From NCBI GenBank assembly GCA_020631105.1, contig JAHDHW010000018.1:1-54489 (forward strand): 54,489 nucleotides of DNA, read 5' to 3'. The notes under the pieces were generated by a model. It saw only the letters and a list, made by a program, of their open reading frames with translations. It had not been told where the DNA came from and ran no database searches. Position 1 is the stretch's first letter. Each line of letters starts with the position of its first letter. Shown here one piece after another: positions 8,727-16,632 of the stretch. The position numbers and the translations under genes are program-made. The DNA comes from Saprospiraceae bacterium (GTDB lineage: Bacteria > Bacteroidota > Bacteroidia > Chitinophagales > Saprospiraceae).

Positions 8727-10070
8727 TTAGCGCTTCATTCCCGGGAATCCACCACCTCCCATCATATTTTGGAAGTTTTTGCTGTTTGAGAATTTGTGCA
8801 TCATCTTCCGCATTTGCTCAAACTGCTTGATAAATTGGTTGATCTCGTGAATACTGCGACCACAGCCCGCAGCGATCCGTCGCTTACGACTCATGTTTAG
8901 TAACTCTGGATTTCCACGTTCTTGGGGTGTCATGGAAAATATGATGGATTCTACTTTTGCAAAAGCAGAGTTATCAATATCAAGATTCTTGGTCATCTTA
9001 CTCATACCCGGAATCATATTTAAGAGACTTTTGATGTCCCCCATCTTCCGGATCTGATTAAGCTGACTCACGAAGTCATTAAAGTCAAACTTGTTTCGTT
9101 TGATTTTCTTTTCAATTCGCTTCGCTTCTTTCTCATCAAACTGCTCCTGCGCTTTTTCAACAAAAGAAACGATATCCCCCATACCGAGGATTCGCTGTGC
9201 CATCCGTTCCGGATAGAAGACATCCAATGTCTCCATGGTTTCACCCATGCTGACAAACTTGATCGGCTTTCCTACGGTATACTTTACGGTTAACGCTGCA
9301 CCACCACGAGTGTCACCATCCAGTTTGGTAAGTACGACACCATCAAAATCTAAACGCTCATTAAAGGTCTTAGCCGTATTTACCGCATCTTGTCCAGTCA
9401 TTGAATCTACTACAAAAAGGGTCTCATTTGGAGTGATTGCCTCTTTGATGTTTTCAATTTCCTGCATCATCTCCTCATCAATGGATAGTCGACCAGCGGT
9501 ATCAATGATGACTACATCTATACTATTAGCTTTAGCATGCATAATCGCATTCGTTGCGATATCGACCGGGTTTTTATTTTCCGGCTCTTTATAAACAGGA
9601 ACATTGATTTGCTCACCTAGTACCGTTAACTGATTGATCGCTGCAGGTCGATAAACATCGCAGGCTACGAGTAAAGGCTTTTTACTTCTTTTCCCTTTTA
9701 AGTGATATGCTAACTTTCCGGAGAAAGTCGTTTTACCAGACCCTTGTAGACCTGCTACCAGAATTACTGCGGGATTACCTTTGATATTGATACCAACAGA
9801 CGCACCACCCATTAATTCGACCAATTCGTCCATGACGATCTTGACCATGAGCTCACCAGGTTTTACAGAATTTAAGACGTTCTGCGAACCTAGCGCTTCG
9901 TCTTTCACTTTATCGGTGAATTCTTTGGCGATTTTATAGTTTACATCGGCAGCAACCAGTGCGCGACGTATCTCTTTAATAGATTGGGCAATATTAATCT
10001 CCGTTAATTTGCCATCTCCTCGTAAGGTTTTAAAGGCCCCGTCTAATCTTTCGTTTAAGCTATCAAACAT
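8727..10070 (-). CDS. ffh: signal recognition particle GTPase Ffh (SRP54)
   Basis: A 447-residue SRP54 homologue that binds signal peptides of nascent membrane and secreted proteins and delivers ribosomes to FtsY. Visible are the N-domain (1-90), the G-domain P-loop GLQGSGKTT (about 106-114), DTAGR, the TKLDGD motif with RGGAAL, and the Met-rich M-domain with RKRRIAAGCGRS, which binds 4.5S RNA, ending in a GGGG-FPGM tail. The length is normal and no residue seems to be missing. It is a single gene with its own promoter-like -7 box 30 bp upstream. Confidence 0.97.
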   Translation of the reverse strand: MFDSLNERLDGAFKTLRGDGKLTEINIAQSIKEIRRALVAADVNYKIAKEFTDKVKDEALGSQNVLNSVKPGELMVKIVMDELVELMGGASVGINIKGNPAVILVAGLQGSGKTTFSGKLAYHLKGKRSKKPLLVACDVYRPAAINQLTVLGEQINVPVYKEPENKNPVDIATNAIMHAKANSIDVVIIDTAGRLSIDEEMMQEIENIKEAITPNETLFVVDSMTGQDAVNTAKTFNERLDFDGVVLTKLDGDTRGGAALTVKYTVGKPIKFVSMGETMETLDVFYPERMAQRILGMGDIVSFVEKAQEQFDEKEAKRIEKKIKRNKFDFNDFVSQLNQIRKMGDIKSLLNMIPGMSKMTKNLDIDNSAFAKVESIIFSMTPQERGNPELLNMSRKRRIAAGCGRSIHEINQFIKQFEQMRKMMHKFSNSKNFQNMMGGGGFPGMKR

Positions 10071-10380
10071 GTCTTAGGTAGATTTTAATTTTAGGCTACA
10101 AAGGTAAAATATTCGAAATCAAAATGAAAATTAAAATTGTCCACGGTACCAAATTCAAAATTGAGGTCGAATTGAGGTTAAAAGGACTTCGAAATCAGTC
10201 ATTTACTTATAAAACGCAGGATTTGGCAGCAAGTTTTAAGGATAGGGAAAATTACCTGGATAGATGTTTTTGGCTGGGGCTACTCAGGAAAATAGGGCAA
10301 GGATTAATGATTATTCGCGGAGTTTCAGCTCTTTCGAGCTTACAGCCTGGAATTGGGGGCATTATATCTTAAGGGGAGAG
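10071..10380. other. non-coding gap between ffh and the GNAT gene
   Basis: A 310-bp gap. Apart from the ffh promoter box at its left end, nothing convincing is seen. Short plus-strand frames here have no recognisable protein character and are best treated as chance. Confidence 0.4.
10099..10106 (-). promoter_or_regulatory. -7 box upstream of ffh
   Basis: On the minus strand the sequence reads TACCTTTGTA, an exact match to the Bacteroidota TAnnTTTG core promoter element. Transcription would start about 20 bp before the ffh ATG. No TTG -33 element at the right distance is obvious. Confidence 0.5.
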
Positions 10381-10854
10381 TTAATGATCATCAAGCTTTT
10401 TCCAAAAAACGACCTTGTCCTCTCCTGGGCCCCAGAATTCTCTGATAGTTGCTTCCTGGGTATACCCGCATTTCAGATAGAAGGCCCGGGTAAGATTATA
10501 GGTCTCTCCTCCGGATGTTTCCACAATGAGTATTCGATGACCAGCTTTTTGTAAAAGGTTTTCGAGGTGATCCATCATTTTCTTTCCTATTCCTTTGCCT
10601 TGAATACCACTTTTAATACCAATGGCATATAAGTTATAGGTACCATCAGTTAGTTTTTCCGGAGCACAATATGCCAGAGCAATGGGTTGATCATCTATCG
10701 TATAGGTAAACCAAATATCCTGAGTATCGGGATTGGTGAGAAAATCTTCTACCAAACCATCCAGCATTTCAGCGGGGAACAACTCAATAGAATCAAGTAC
10801 AACTTTAAGCGCTGGAATATCCTCTTTAGTTATTGGTCTTAGCTGATTTTGCAT
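10381..10854 (-). CDS. GNAT-family N-acetyltransferase
   Basis: A 157-residue acetyl-CoA-dependent acyltransferase. The acetyl-CoA-binding motif A is clear: IGIKSGIQGKGIGKKMM (about 83-99, R/Q-x-x-G-x-G/A type), followed by the motif B region FYLKCGYTQEATIREFW with an aromatic acceptor-side strand. The substrate cannot be told from the sequence. It starts 9 bp after the stop of the spermidine-synthase-like gene, so the two are probably one operon; its small-molecule substrate might be a polyamine, but that is only suggested by the neighbour. Confidence 0.85.
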   Translation of the reverse strand: MQNQLRPITKEDIPALKVVLDSIELFPAEMLDGLVEDFLTNPDTQDIWFTYTIDDQPIALAYCAPEKLTDGTYNLYAIGIKSGIQGKGIGKKMMDHLENLLQKAGHRILIVETSGGETYNLTRAFYLKCGYTQEATIREFWGPGEDKVVFWKKLDDH

Positions 10855-10863
10855 TTAGGGCAA

Positions 10864-12417
10864 TTACTTCATAAAGTATTTACGATAATACTCATTATAG
10901 CTTCTTTTCCAACGTTTAGCAGCCTTTGTATACAGCTTGGCTAATTGAGGTTTTCTGTCGGAGAGTATTTTAGCATCACTTAGATTAATAAATTTTTGGG
11001 GTAAAAAATAATTAGACAACTCCTCAATAGGCTCGAAATTAGGTTCTTGATATTTTGCTTTTGAGAAATCTTGTTCTACTTCACTAGCCAGAAAAATTAA
11101 ATTGCGAGAGGTCTCTTCTCCCGGAGTGGCTAAGATGTCTGTATAAAATCCTGCTTCCTTTAAAGTTTTAAGCACTGATCTTGCGGCTTTTCCTTCTTCT
11201 CCGTCAATAAAACCATAGAAGTTGATCATAATCATCCCTCCTTCATTCATTATCTTTTTTGTATCTGCAAAACCTTCCATAGTGATCAAATGTTCCGGAA
11301 CGGCTTCACTTAAGAAGGTATCGAAAATAACAATATCATATTTTTTATCTGTAGTACGTACGTAATGGCGAGCATCATCAATGACCACATTGGTAGAACG
11401 ATCCATATTGAAGTACTCAAAGGAGACATCGCTTATTCGTTTATCAATCTCAACAACATCCACTTCAAACTCGAGCCGGTGTAATTGTTTGACCAAAGTG
11501 CCTCCACCAAGTCCTAATAATAAGACTTTCGACTTTTTGGGAAATACGGAGGCCGCGGTAGGAAAGTAGTTCGCCCAACTCCAGATACTGTACTGATAAT
11601 CATTATCTGTCCCAACATAAGTCTGTAAAGTATTATTAACAATAAGCCCTCGTCCCATTCGGGCGTCTGGAGTGATTTCGTAGGAAGGATGATCTACTAC
11701 TTTTACCTGGCCTAGAATTCCTTCTGATTGATAGAGTACTTTATACTCATCATTGAACTGATCTTTAGGTGTCGCACTTAAAAAAGCGGCGCCCAAAAGT
11801 AAGACTAAAGCAGCCACTACTTTTTTGTTTTTACCCATGACTAATGAGATCAAAGGTAGGATTGCCAGACCTAATCCAGAAATGATAGCAGGCATTGTCA
11901 GACCGAAATTAGGAATGATATAAAAGCCCATCAAAAAAGTTACGGTAATTCCTCCTAAGGTTGAAATCGCATAAACGTTCCCCGCATTATTACCGGCAGA
12001 AGTTGCTTCCTGTGTTAATAGGTTTATAATGATAGGGGAGACCATTCCCATAAACATAAGGGGCGGGAGCATAAAAACTAATAAGGAAGCAATAGCTCCT
12101 CCTTCAAGTGACATATTAATAGTTGCCTCCATAATGATATCACTCGTAAAAGGCATAAGCACCAATAAAAGTCCCGCTATAATTAACACCCAGTACAGTA
12201 AATTACGACTGCCAACGTATTTCTTAGATAATTTACCCCCGATAAAATAACCTAATGTTAAACCACCAAGTGTAAGTGCTAATGCTGCTGCCCATACGTA
12301 AAGGGAGGTTCCAAAAAACGGAGCGAGTAATTTTGCCCCGATTAACTCGCAGGCCATCACTGCGCCTCCTTCAAGAAAAGAAAGTAAGAAAAGATAGTTT
12401 TTGCTGGATTTCGTCAT
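10864..12417 (-). CDS. membrane-fused spermidine synthase-like protein
   Basis: A 517-residue fusion of an N-terminal membrane region (about seven hydrophobic segments, residues 8-215) to a C-terminal Rossmann domain of the spermidine synthase type. The methyltransferase-like fold is shown by LLLGLGGGTLVKQLHR (SAM-site glycine loop), VDVVEIDKRI and the catalytic-region motif IDDARHYV with DIVIFDTF. Such fused proteins are widespread, and their exact product is usually unproven; some lack true aminopropyl transfer. It forms an operon with the downstream acetyltransferase. Confidence 0.82.
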   Translation of the reverse strand: MTKSSKNYLFLLSFLEGGAVMACELIGAKLLAPFFGTSLYVWAAALALTLGGLTLGYFIGGKLSKKYVGSRNLLYWVLIIAGLLLVLMPFTSDIIMEATINMSLEGGAIASLLVFMLPPLMFMGMVSPIIINLLTQEATSAGNNAGNVYAISTLGGITVTFLMGFYIIPNFGLTMPAIISGLGLAILPLISLVMGKNKKVVAALVLLLGAAFLSATPKDQFNDEYKVLYQSEGILGQVKVVDHPSYEITPDARMGRGLIVNNTLQTYVGTDNDYQYSIWSWANYFPTAASVFPKKSKVLLLGLGGGTLVKQLHRLEFEVDVVEIDKRISDVSFEYFNMDRSTNVVIDDARHYVRTTDKKYDIVIFDTFLSEAVPEHLITMEGFADTKKIMNEGGMIMINFYGFIDGEEGKAARSVLKTLKEAGFYTDILATPGEETSRNLIFLASEVEQDFSKAKYQEPNFEPIEELSNYFLPQKFINLSDAKILSDRKPQLAKLYTKAAKRWKRSYNEYYRKYFMK

Positions 12418-12439
12418 TTCAAAAAACTTAAATAAAAAA

Positions 12440-12460
12440 GGCGGGCTAAAATAGCCCGCC
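12440..12460 (-). terminator. terminator of the subtilase gene
   Basis: GC-rich perfect 9-bp stem (GGCGGGCTA, 3-nt loop, TAGCCCGCC) 30 bp past the subtilase stop codon. On the minus strand it is followed by a run of T (TTTTTTATTT). This is a classic intrinsic terminator, and it also separates the gene from the spermidine-synthase-like operon. Confidence 0.85.
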
Positions 12461-12490
12461 CGTAAAGATTATATTTTTTTACTAATTTTC

Positions 12491-13723
12491 TTAGTGAACA
12501 GCGATATCATCCGCGTTTCCATCAGGATCTCCGCTTACTTTTCCATCAGTACTAATATTGCCAAGTAATAAAATACCACATACGTGTGGAGAGGCCATTG
12601 AAGTACCGCTTAATGTAGCGTAGCCATCACCTTTGTAAGTAGAGTATACACCTGAACCAGGAGCACAATAATCTACAGGTGGGTTTCCGTAGTTAGAGAA
12701 ACTTGACCAAGAATCACTTGAAGTCATAGAAGAAACTGTGTAGATGTTGTTTCCATTAGCACTTGCAGGAGATTTAGTAGTCGCGCTTGTAGACTCATTA
12801 CCCGCAGCTAAAGCGAATGGGCAATTACTAGAAGCCGCAACAACAGCATCGTTTACTGCCTGCGAGAATCCACCACCAAGGCTCATGTTTGCTGCATCAC
12901 AATCAGATTGAGCTCCAACAAAGTCAACACCTGCGATTACACCGCTGTAAGATCCAGATCCTCTTTTGTTAAGCACTTTTACAGGAACAACTGTAGCACC
13001 AGCAGCAACTCCAACAACACCAATTTCGTTATCAATAGCTGCAACAGTTCCTGCTACGTGTGTACCGTGACCGCTACCATCGAAAGTAAGGTCAGCATCT
13101 TGTCCACTTGAAAAAGCATTAAAGCCTTTACTTACATCGACATTTAAATCCGGATGACTTGCATCGATACCAGAGTCAATAATATAAGCAACTTTTCCAG
13201 CACCACTAACACCGCCATTAACACGTGTGATACCATAAGGTGTAACTTGTGGATCTGATCCACCACCTCCACCACCTGGAGGTCCACCCATTTGTACAGT
13301 TACAATCTGATCTTGCTCAATATACTTTACTCGACTGTCAGAACGTAATTTTTCAACTTGTTCCTCATTTAGCTCAAGTGCAATACCTTTGATCGTTTTG
13401 ACATAACTCTGCTGAACGTCTTTATCCATGATACGATTCTCGCTTAACAAAGTCGTTGCTTCTCGTTTAAGTTCTGTTTTTGCCTCAGCATAATTTTCTG
13501 AAGAAATTGAACGTCCACTCAAAGTAGGGAAAGCATCATCCTCAAAAACTACGATATATTGACCAGGGATGACTTTTGCTTCATCATACGTGATTAGGTC
13601 TGCAGTTTCAAGTGCTTTAGCGGTAGCAACTGGATCAAGGTCAACTGCATCAGTTTGGCAACTGTAAATTAGTACAGTACTAGCCACTAATGCACATAAA
13701 GACCATAGTGTGATTTTTTTCAT
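12491..13723 (-). CDS. secreted subtilisin-like serine protease (S8, proteinase K-like)
   Basis: A 410-residue prepro-protease. Residues 1-22 form a lipoprotein-type signal (LIYSC). An inhibitor I9 propeptide follows (QYIVVFEDDAF near 55 to VKYIEQDQIV near 140), then a Gly-rich linker and the catalytic domain. The triad is complete: D183 in DSGID, H219 in HGTHVAG and S375 in GTSMASPH, with oxyanion N309 in AAGNE. The spacing matches the proteinase K/aqualysin group. Unlike other exported proteins in this window it has no T9SS sorting domain; it ends about 30 residues after the catalytic Ser helix with an acidic tail. The probable location is the cell surface or periplasm. Confidence 0.92.
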   Translation of the reverse strand: MKKITLWSLCALVASTVLIYSCQTDAVDLDPVATAKALETADLITYDEAKVIPGQYIVVFEDDAFPTLSGRSISSENYAEAKTELKREATTLLSENRIMDKDVQQSYVKTIKGIALELNEEQVEKLRSDSRVKYIEQDQIVTVQMGGPPGGGGGGSDPQVTPYGITRVNGGVSGAGKVAYIIDSGIDASHPDLNVDVSKGFNAFSSGQDADLTFDGSGHGTHVAGTVAAIDNEIGVVGVAAGATVVPVKVLNKRGSGSYSGVIAGVDFVGAQSDCDAANMSLGGGFSQAVNDAVVAASSNCPFALAAGNESTSATTKSPASANGNNIYTVSSMTSSDSWSSFSNYGNPPVDYCAPGSGVYSTYKGDGYATLSGTSMASPHVCGILLLGNISTDGKVSGDPDGNADDIAVH

Positions 13724-14037
13724 AAATAGTAAGGTTAAAATTAGTTAAACAATTTATTTGGTTACTTATAACATGGCAAAATGAAATTTTGAATACGTAT
13801 CGTATTTAAAATTAATTGCTTAAGACTTTGGTATTGGAGAAATATAGAATAGAGTAATATTGCGCTGCAATTTATGATATTTTTTTGATTATGCAACGTC
13901 TTTTGAATAAAAAACAATATAAAATATTGAATTTAGGCGTAAGTGTATTACTATGTTTTTCAGTATATTATTTTGTTTAGGTAATGTGCTTGACGCTTTG
14001 AATAGAAAAGAAAAGTTATCTTGAACATTAAAAAAAT
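13724..14037. other. divergent promoter region
   Basis: A 314-bp AT-rich region between the divergent subtilase and FG-GAP genes. It contains a perfect 6-bp inverted repeat (AATACG, TAT, CGTATT, 13793-13807), about 70 bp upstream of the subtilase start, which could be an operator. No exact TAnnTTTG box was found for either gene. Confidence 0.35.
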
Positions 14038-15759
14038 ATGAGATATACGTTTACCACATTGTGTTCGATTATCGTCATCTTTTTATCCGCTCAAGCACCT
14101 GTAATAACTACAGTTTTTCCTAAGAATCAAGCGATTGGAGTTGCACCGGATAACGTAATCAGTATAGAGTTTAATGAGGCTATTGATCCGGCAACTATGA
14201 CCTTTGGCAATTTTAGAGTCTTTGGACGGTGGTCAGGACCAACGGAGGTCGCCTTTAGTCTAAGCAGTGATCAAAAAACAGTACAAATGACTCCTTTTCA
14301 GCCGTTTATGGCAGGCGAATGGGTAACTGTAATGGTCACTAAAAACGTTACTGCAGCGGATGGAACTCCTATGGATAAGGCTTACGTATGGAATTTTTGG
14401 ACCAAAGTGAGCATAGATGAAGGCGTACTGGTTTACGATTTAATCAAGACGATTGAATTAAGGCAACCCGGTGAAGGCCTACTACAAGCTTATGGTGCTT
14501 ATGCCGGAGATTTGAATAATGATGGGTACTCTGATCTGACGGTGATCAATGAAACCTCTGATGATATCCGAATACTACTGAATGATGGTACTGGAGATTA
14601 TAATGATTATGAACTAATTCAGTTGAATAGTGGTACGCCTAGTCCAAATGAAGGCGCTGACTTTGATAATGATGGAGAAATTGATTTGGCGATTTGTACG
14701 GCTCATGATAATCAGCTACGCGTTTTGTATGGAGATGGGACCGGAACCTTGGGGGATATGCAGGATTTGACGACCGGTACTAATGCTCGTGGATTAGGCG
14801 TGATTGATTTAGAAGGCGATGGAGATGATGACATTGTAATTGCGAACAGAGGGAGTAGTGACCTAACTATTTTCGAAAATGATGGTTTTGGGAACTTTAG
14901 CAGCTCTAACTTGAATTCACCTGGTGAAGGAGAATCGGGACTGGCGGTAGCCGATATGAATAATGATGGTATTCAGGATATAGTTTTGGGCATGTATACA
15001 AGTTCGGATCTTATTGTGATGTTCGGAGATGGGGATGGTGGCTTTAGCAGTGGGATACCCGTAGCGGTTGTTGGTCAACCCTGGATGATAGCTGTAGGCG
15101 ATTTCAACGGAGATGGATCAGCGGACGTAGCATCAGCGAATAGTTTTGGTCACAATGTGGCAATTTCATTAAATGATGGTTCTGGTGGTCTAATGGACCC
15201 GACTTATTTAGCGGAATCGAATGCGCTTTTTCCTTTAGCGATTGACTTAGGGGATCTGGATGGGGATAATGATTTGGATATAGTGACCAGCAATTACAGT
15301 TCGTCTACTTATCAAATATTTTATAATGACGGTTCCGGAACCTTTGCAACCGGGCCATCTTTACCTGCCGGCGCGCACGCATCCTGCGCTATTTTACACG
15401 ATCGGGATAATGACGGAGATTTGGATTTGACGGGAACTGATGAAGGGGATGACTTAGTTTTACTCTATGATGTTTCTATTGAAGTTTTGTCAACAACAGA
15501 ATGGAATGAGGTCTTTACATCAGTGACGCCGAATCCATTCCTTGATGTAGTGCAAATATCTTTAAGTGAAGATGCAGGAAGAGGGACTGTTCAGGTTTTT
15601 GATGTTTTAGGTAGGAGGATTAGGACGCTTTCCGGGAATGAACTTATAGAATGGGATGGAAAAGATCAACAAGGAGCACTTGTCAGTCCTGGGGTATATT
15701 ACTTGAGATGGTCAGGGGAGGATAGCCAGGGGATATGGAAAGTGGTGAAAGCAAAATAG
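14038..15759 (+). CDS. secreted FG-GAP/VCBS repeat protein with T9SS sorting domain
   Basis: A 573-residue exported protein. An N-terminal signal peptide (1-19) leads into a Big_5/SbsA-type Ig-like domain (about 20-125, with VFPKNQAIGVAPDN and a closing WNFWTK strand). Then come about six FG-GAP/VCBS propeller-type repeats (150-475) recognised by Ca-binding Asp loops such as DLNNDGYSDL, DFDNDGEIDL, DMNNDGIQDI, DFNGDGSADV and DLDGDNDLDI. The last 85 residues (SVTPNPFLDVVQISL, then FDVLGRRIR and GVYYLRW) are a T9SS type A/FlgD-like sorting domain. The likely role is cell-surface binding or adhesion; no catalytic motif is seen. Confidence 0.88.
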   Translation: MRYTFTTLCSIIVIFLSAQAPVITTVFPKNQAIGVAPDNVISIEFNEAIDPATMTFGNFRVFGRWSGPTEVAFSLSSDQKTVQMTPFQPFMAGEWVTVMVTKNVTAADGTPMDKAYVWNFWTKVSIDEGVLVYDLIKTIELRQPGEGLLQAYGAYAGDLNNDGYSDLTVINETSDDIRILLNDGTGDYNDYELIQLNSGTPSPNEGADFDNDGEIDLAICTAHDNQLRVLYGDGTGTLGDMQDLTTGTNARGLGVIDLEGDGDDDIVIANRGSSDLTIFENDGFGNFSSSNLNSPGEGESGLAVADMNNDGIQDIVLGMYTSSDLIVMFGDGDGGFSSGIPVAVVGQPWMIAVGDFNGDGSADVASANSFGHNVAISLNDGSGGLMDPTYLAESNALFPLAIDLGDLDGDNDLDIVTSNYSSSTYQIFYNDGSGTFATGPSLPAGAHASCAILHDRDNDGDLDLTGTDEGDDLVLLYDVSIEVLSTTEWNEVFTSVTPNPFLDVVQISLSEDAGRGTVQVFDVLGRRIRTLSGNELIEWDGKDQQGALVSPGVYYLRWSGEDSQGIWKVVKAK

Positions 15760-15869
15760 TACAATGCTTTAATTATTTCATAAAATCTCTTTTTCATTTT
15801 GCTGGATGGCGTTTATGGTTTAATTTAGTGATAACATCACGCAGTATCCAATAATTTAAATTTAGCCAA

Positions 15870-16433
15870 ATGAAAAAATTATTCCTATCCTTTGGGATAC
15901 TAGCTCTATTATGTAATCCATCAACGTTCAATGCTCAAAGTGAACCACCAACTGAAGAATGGTCAGTTGTAGACCTCACTACTGAAAACGGCCTTGCTGT
16001 TGTGAAAGGTAATCTTGATGAAGGTAAGCCTATGCCTTTGGAATGGGCAGCACAGAGCAATGTAGCTTGCTTTCCGGCAACTCGTTTCTTTGAATACCAG
16101 GGTAACCATCTTCTGTATCGGGTACAGATGCCAGCTGCTGCTAAGATTGTCGTAACCGTAAAACCGAAAAATAAAAAGACCAGGGTTAATCTTTATGCCT
16201 TACGGTTAGGGGCAAATAATTATGATAATCCGCCTGATATCGCCCGATCAATTAGCTGCGAAGCCAGTTATCCAATCTATGCTGGGAAGCCAAATCTCAG
16301 AGCACCCGCCACAGAAAAATCAATTGAATATATTTCTATCCGAAAGCCTTATAATATCCTGATTGGGGTCGCAGGTGCAGGAGGAATCACAGAAGGTGAT
16401 TTTGAGCTGGAGGTTAAGATTTTTGCCAGATAA
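15870..16433 (+). CDS. small exported beta-rich protein of unknown function
   Basis: A 187-residue protein with a clear signal peptide (MKKLFLSFGILALLC, cleavage near residue 22). The mature part resembles a pre-peptidase C-terminal-like beta sandwich: NHLLYRVQMPAAAKIVVTV, a conserved-looking Cys pair and a last strand ending FELEVKI. I do not recognise a named family. It is followed by a strong terminator and stands between two T9SS-exported proteins on the same strand, which suggests an envelope or extracellular role. It has no sorting domain itself. Confidence 0.6.
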   Translation: MKKLFLSFGILALLCNPSTFNAQSEPPTEEWSVVDLTTENGLAVVKGNLDEGKPMPLEWAAQSNVACFPATRFFEYQGNHLLYRVQMPAAAKIVVTVKPKNKKTRVNLYALRLGANNYDNPPDIARSISCEASYPIYAGKPNLRAPATEKSIEYISIRKPYNILIGVAGAGGITEGDFELEVKIFAR

Positions 16434-16456
16434 GTTTAAGTTTTTATAAGAGATAG

Positions 16457-16496
16457 ACACAGAATTATATAATCATTTTGTTATATAATTCTGTGT
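16457..16496 (+). terminator. perfect 16-bp hairpin terminator
   Basis: Left arm 16457-16472 (ACACAGAATTATATAA) and right arm 16481-16496 are perfectly complementary with an 8-nt loop, 24 bp after the stop of the small exported protein. It marks a transcription boundary before the lysyl-oxidase-like gene. Confidence 0.7.
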
Positions 16497-16548
16497 ACCC
16501 CAAATTTGGTATTTTTGAATATTAGGTTGACTTACAGTTGATTTTATC

Positions 16549-16557
16549 TAATATTTG
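16549..16557 (+). promoter_or_regulatory. probable promoter of the lysyl-oxidase-like gene
   Basis: TTG (16527-16529), a 19-bp spacer and TAATATTTGTAC give a Bacteroidota-type promoter with one extra base in the -7 box (TAnnnTTTG). It overlaps the upstream TTG codon at 16555, which argues that translation begins at the ATG at 16633. Confidence 0.4.
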
Positions 16558-16632
16558 TACCTGCAATTCGAGCTAACTCTCCTTTCCTATCCCCTGATTT
16601 ACATCTATCTCTTTTACCAAACTTACCATACT

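Noticed and set aside
10124-10554. Two plus-strand frames of 82 and 96 residues between ffh and the GNAT gene
   Set aside because: Composition is not protein-like, they overlap each other and the second overlaps the clear GNAT gene in antisense; no signal peptide, motif or promoter was seen.
12491-13723. Frameshifted or truncated T9SS domain at the end of the subtilase
   Set aside because: The short acidic tail ends at a stop shortly before a clean terminator, leaving no room for a lost sorting domain.
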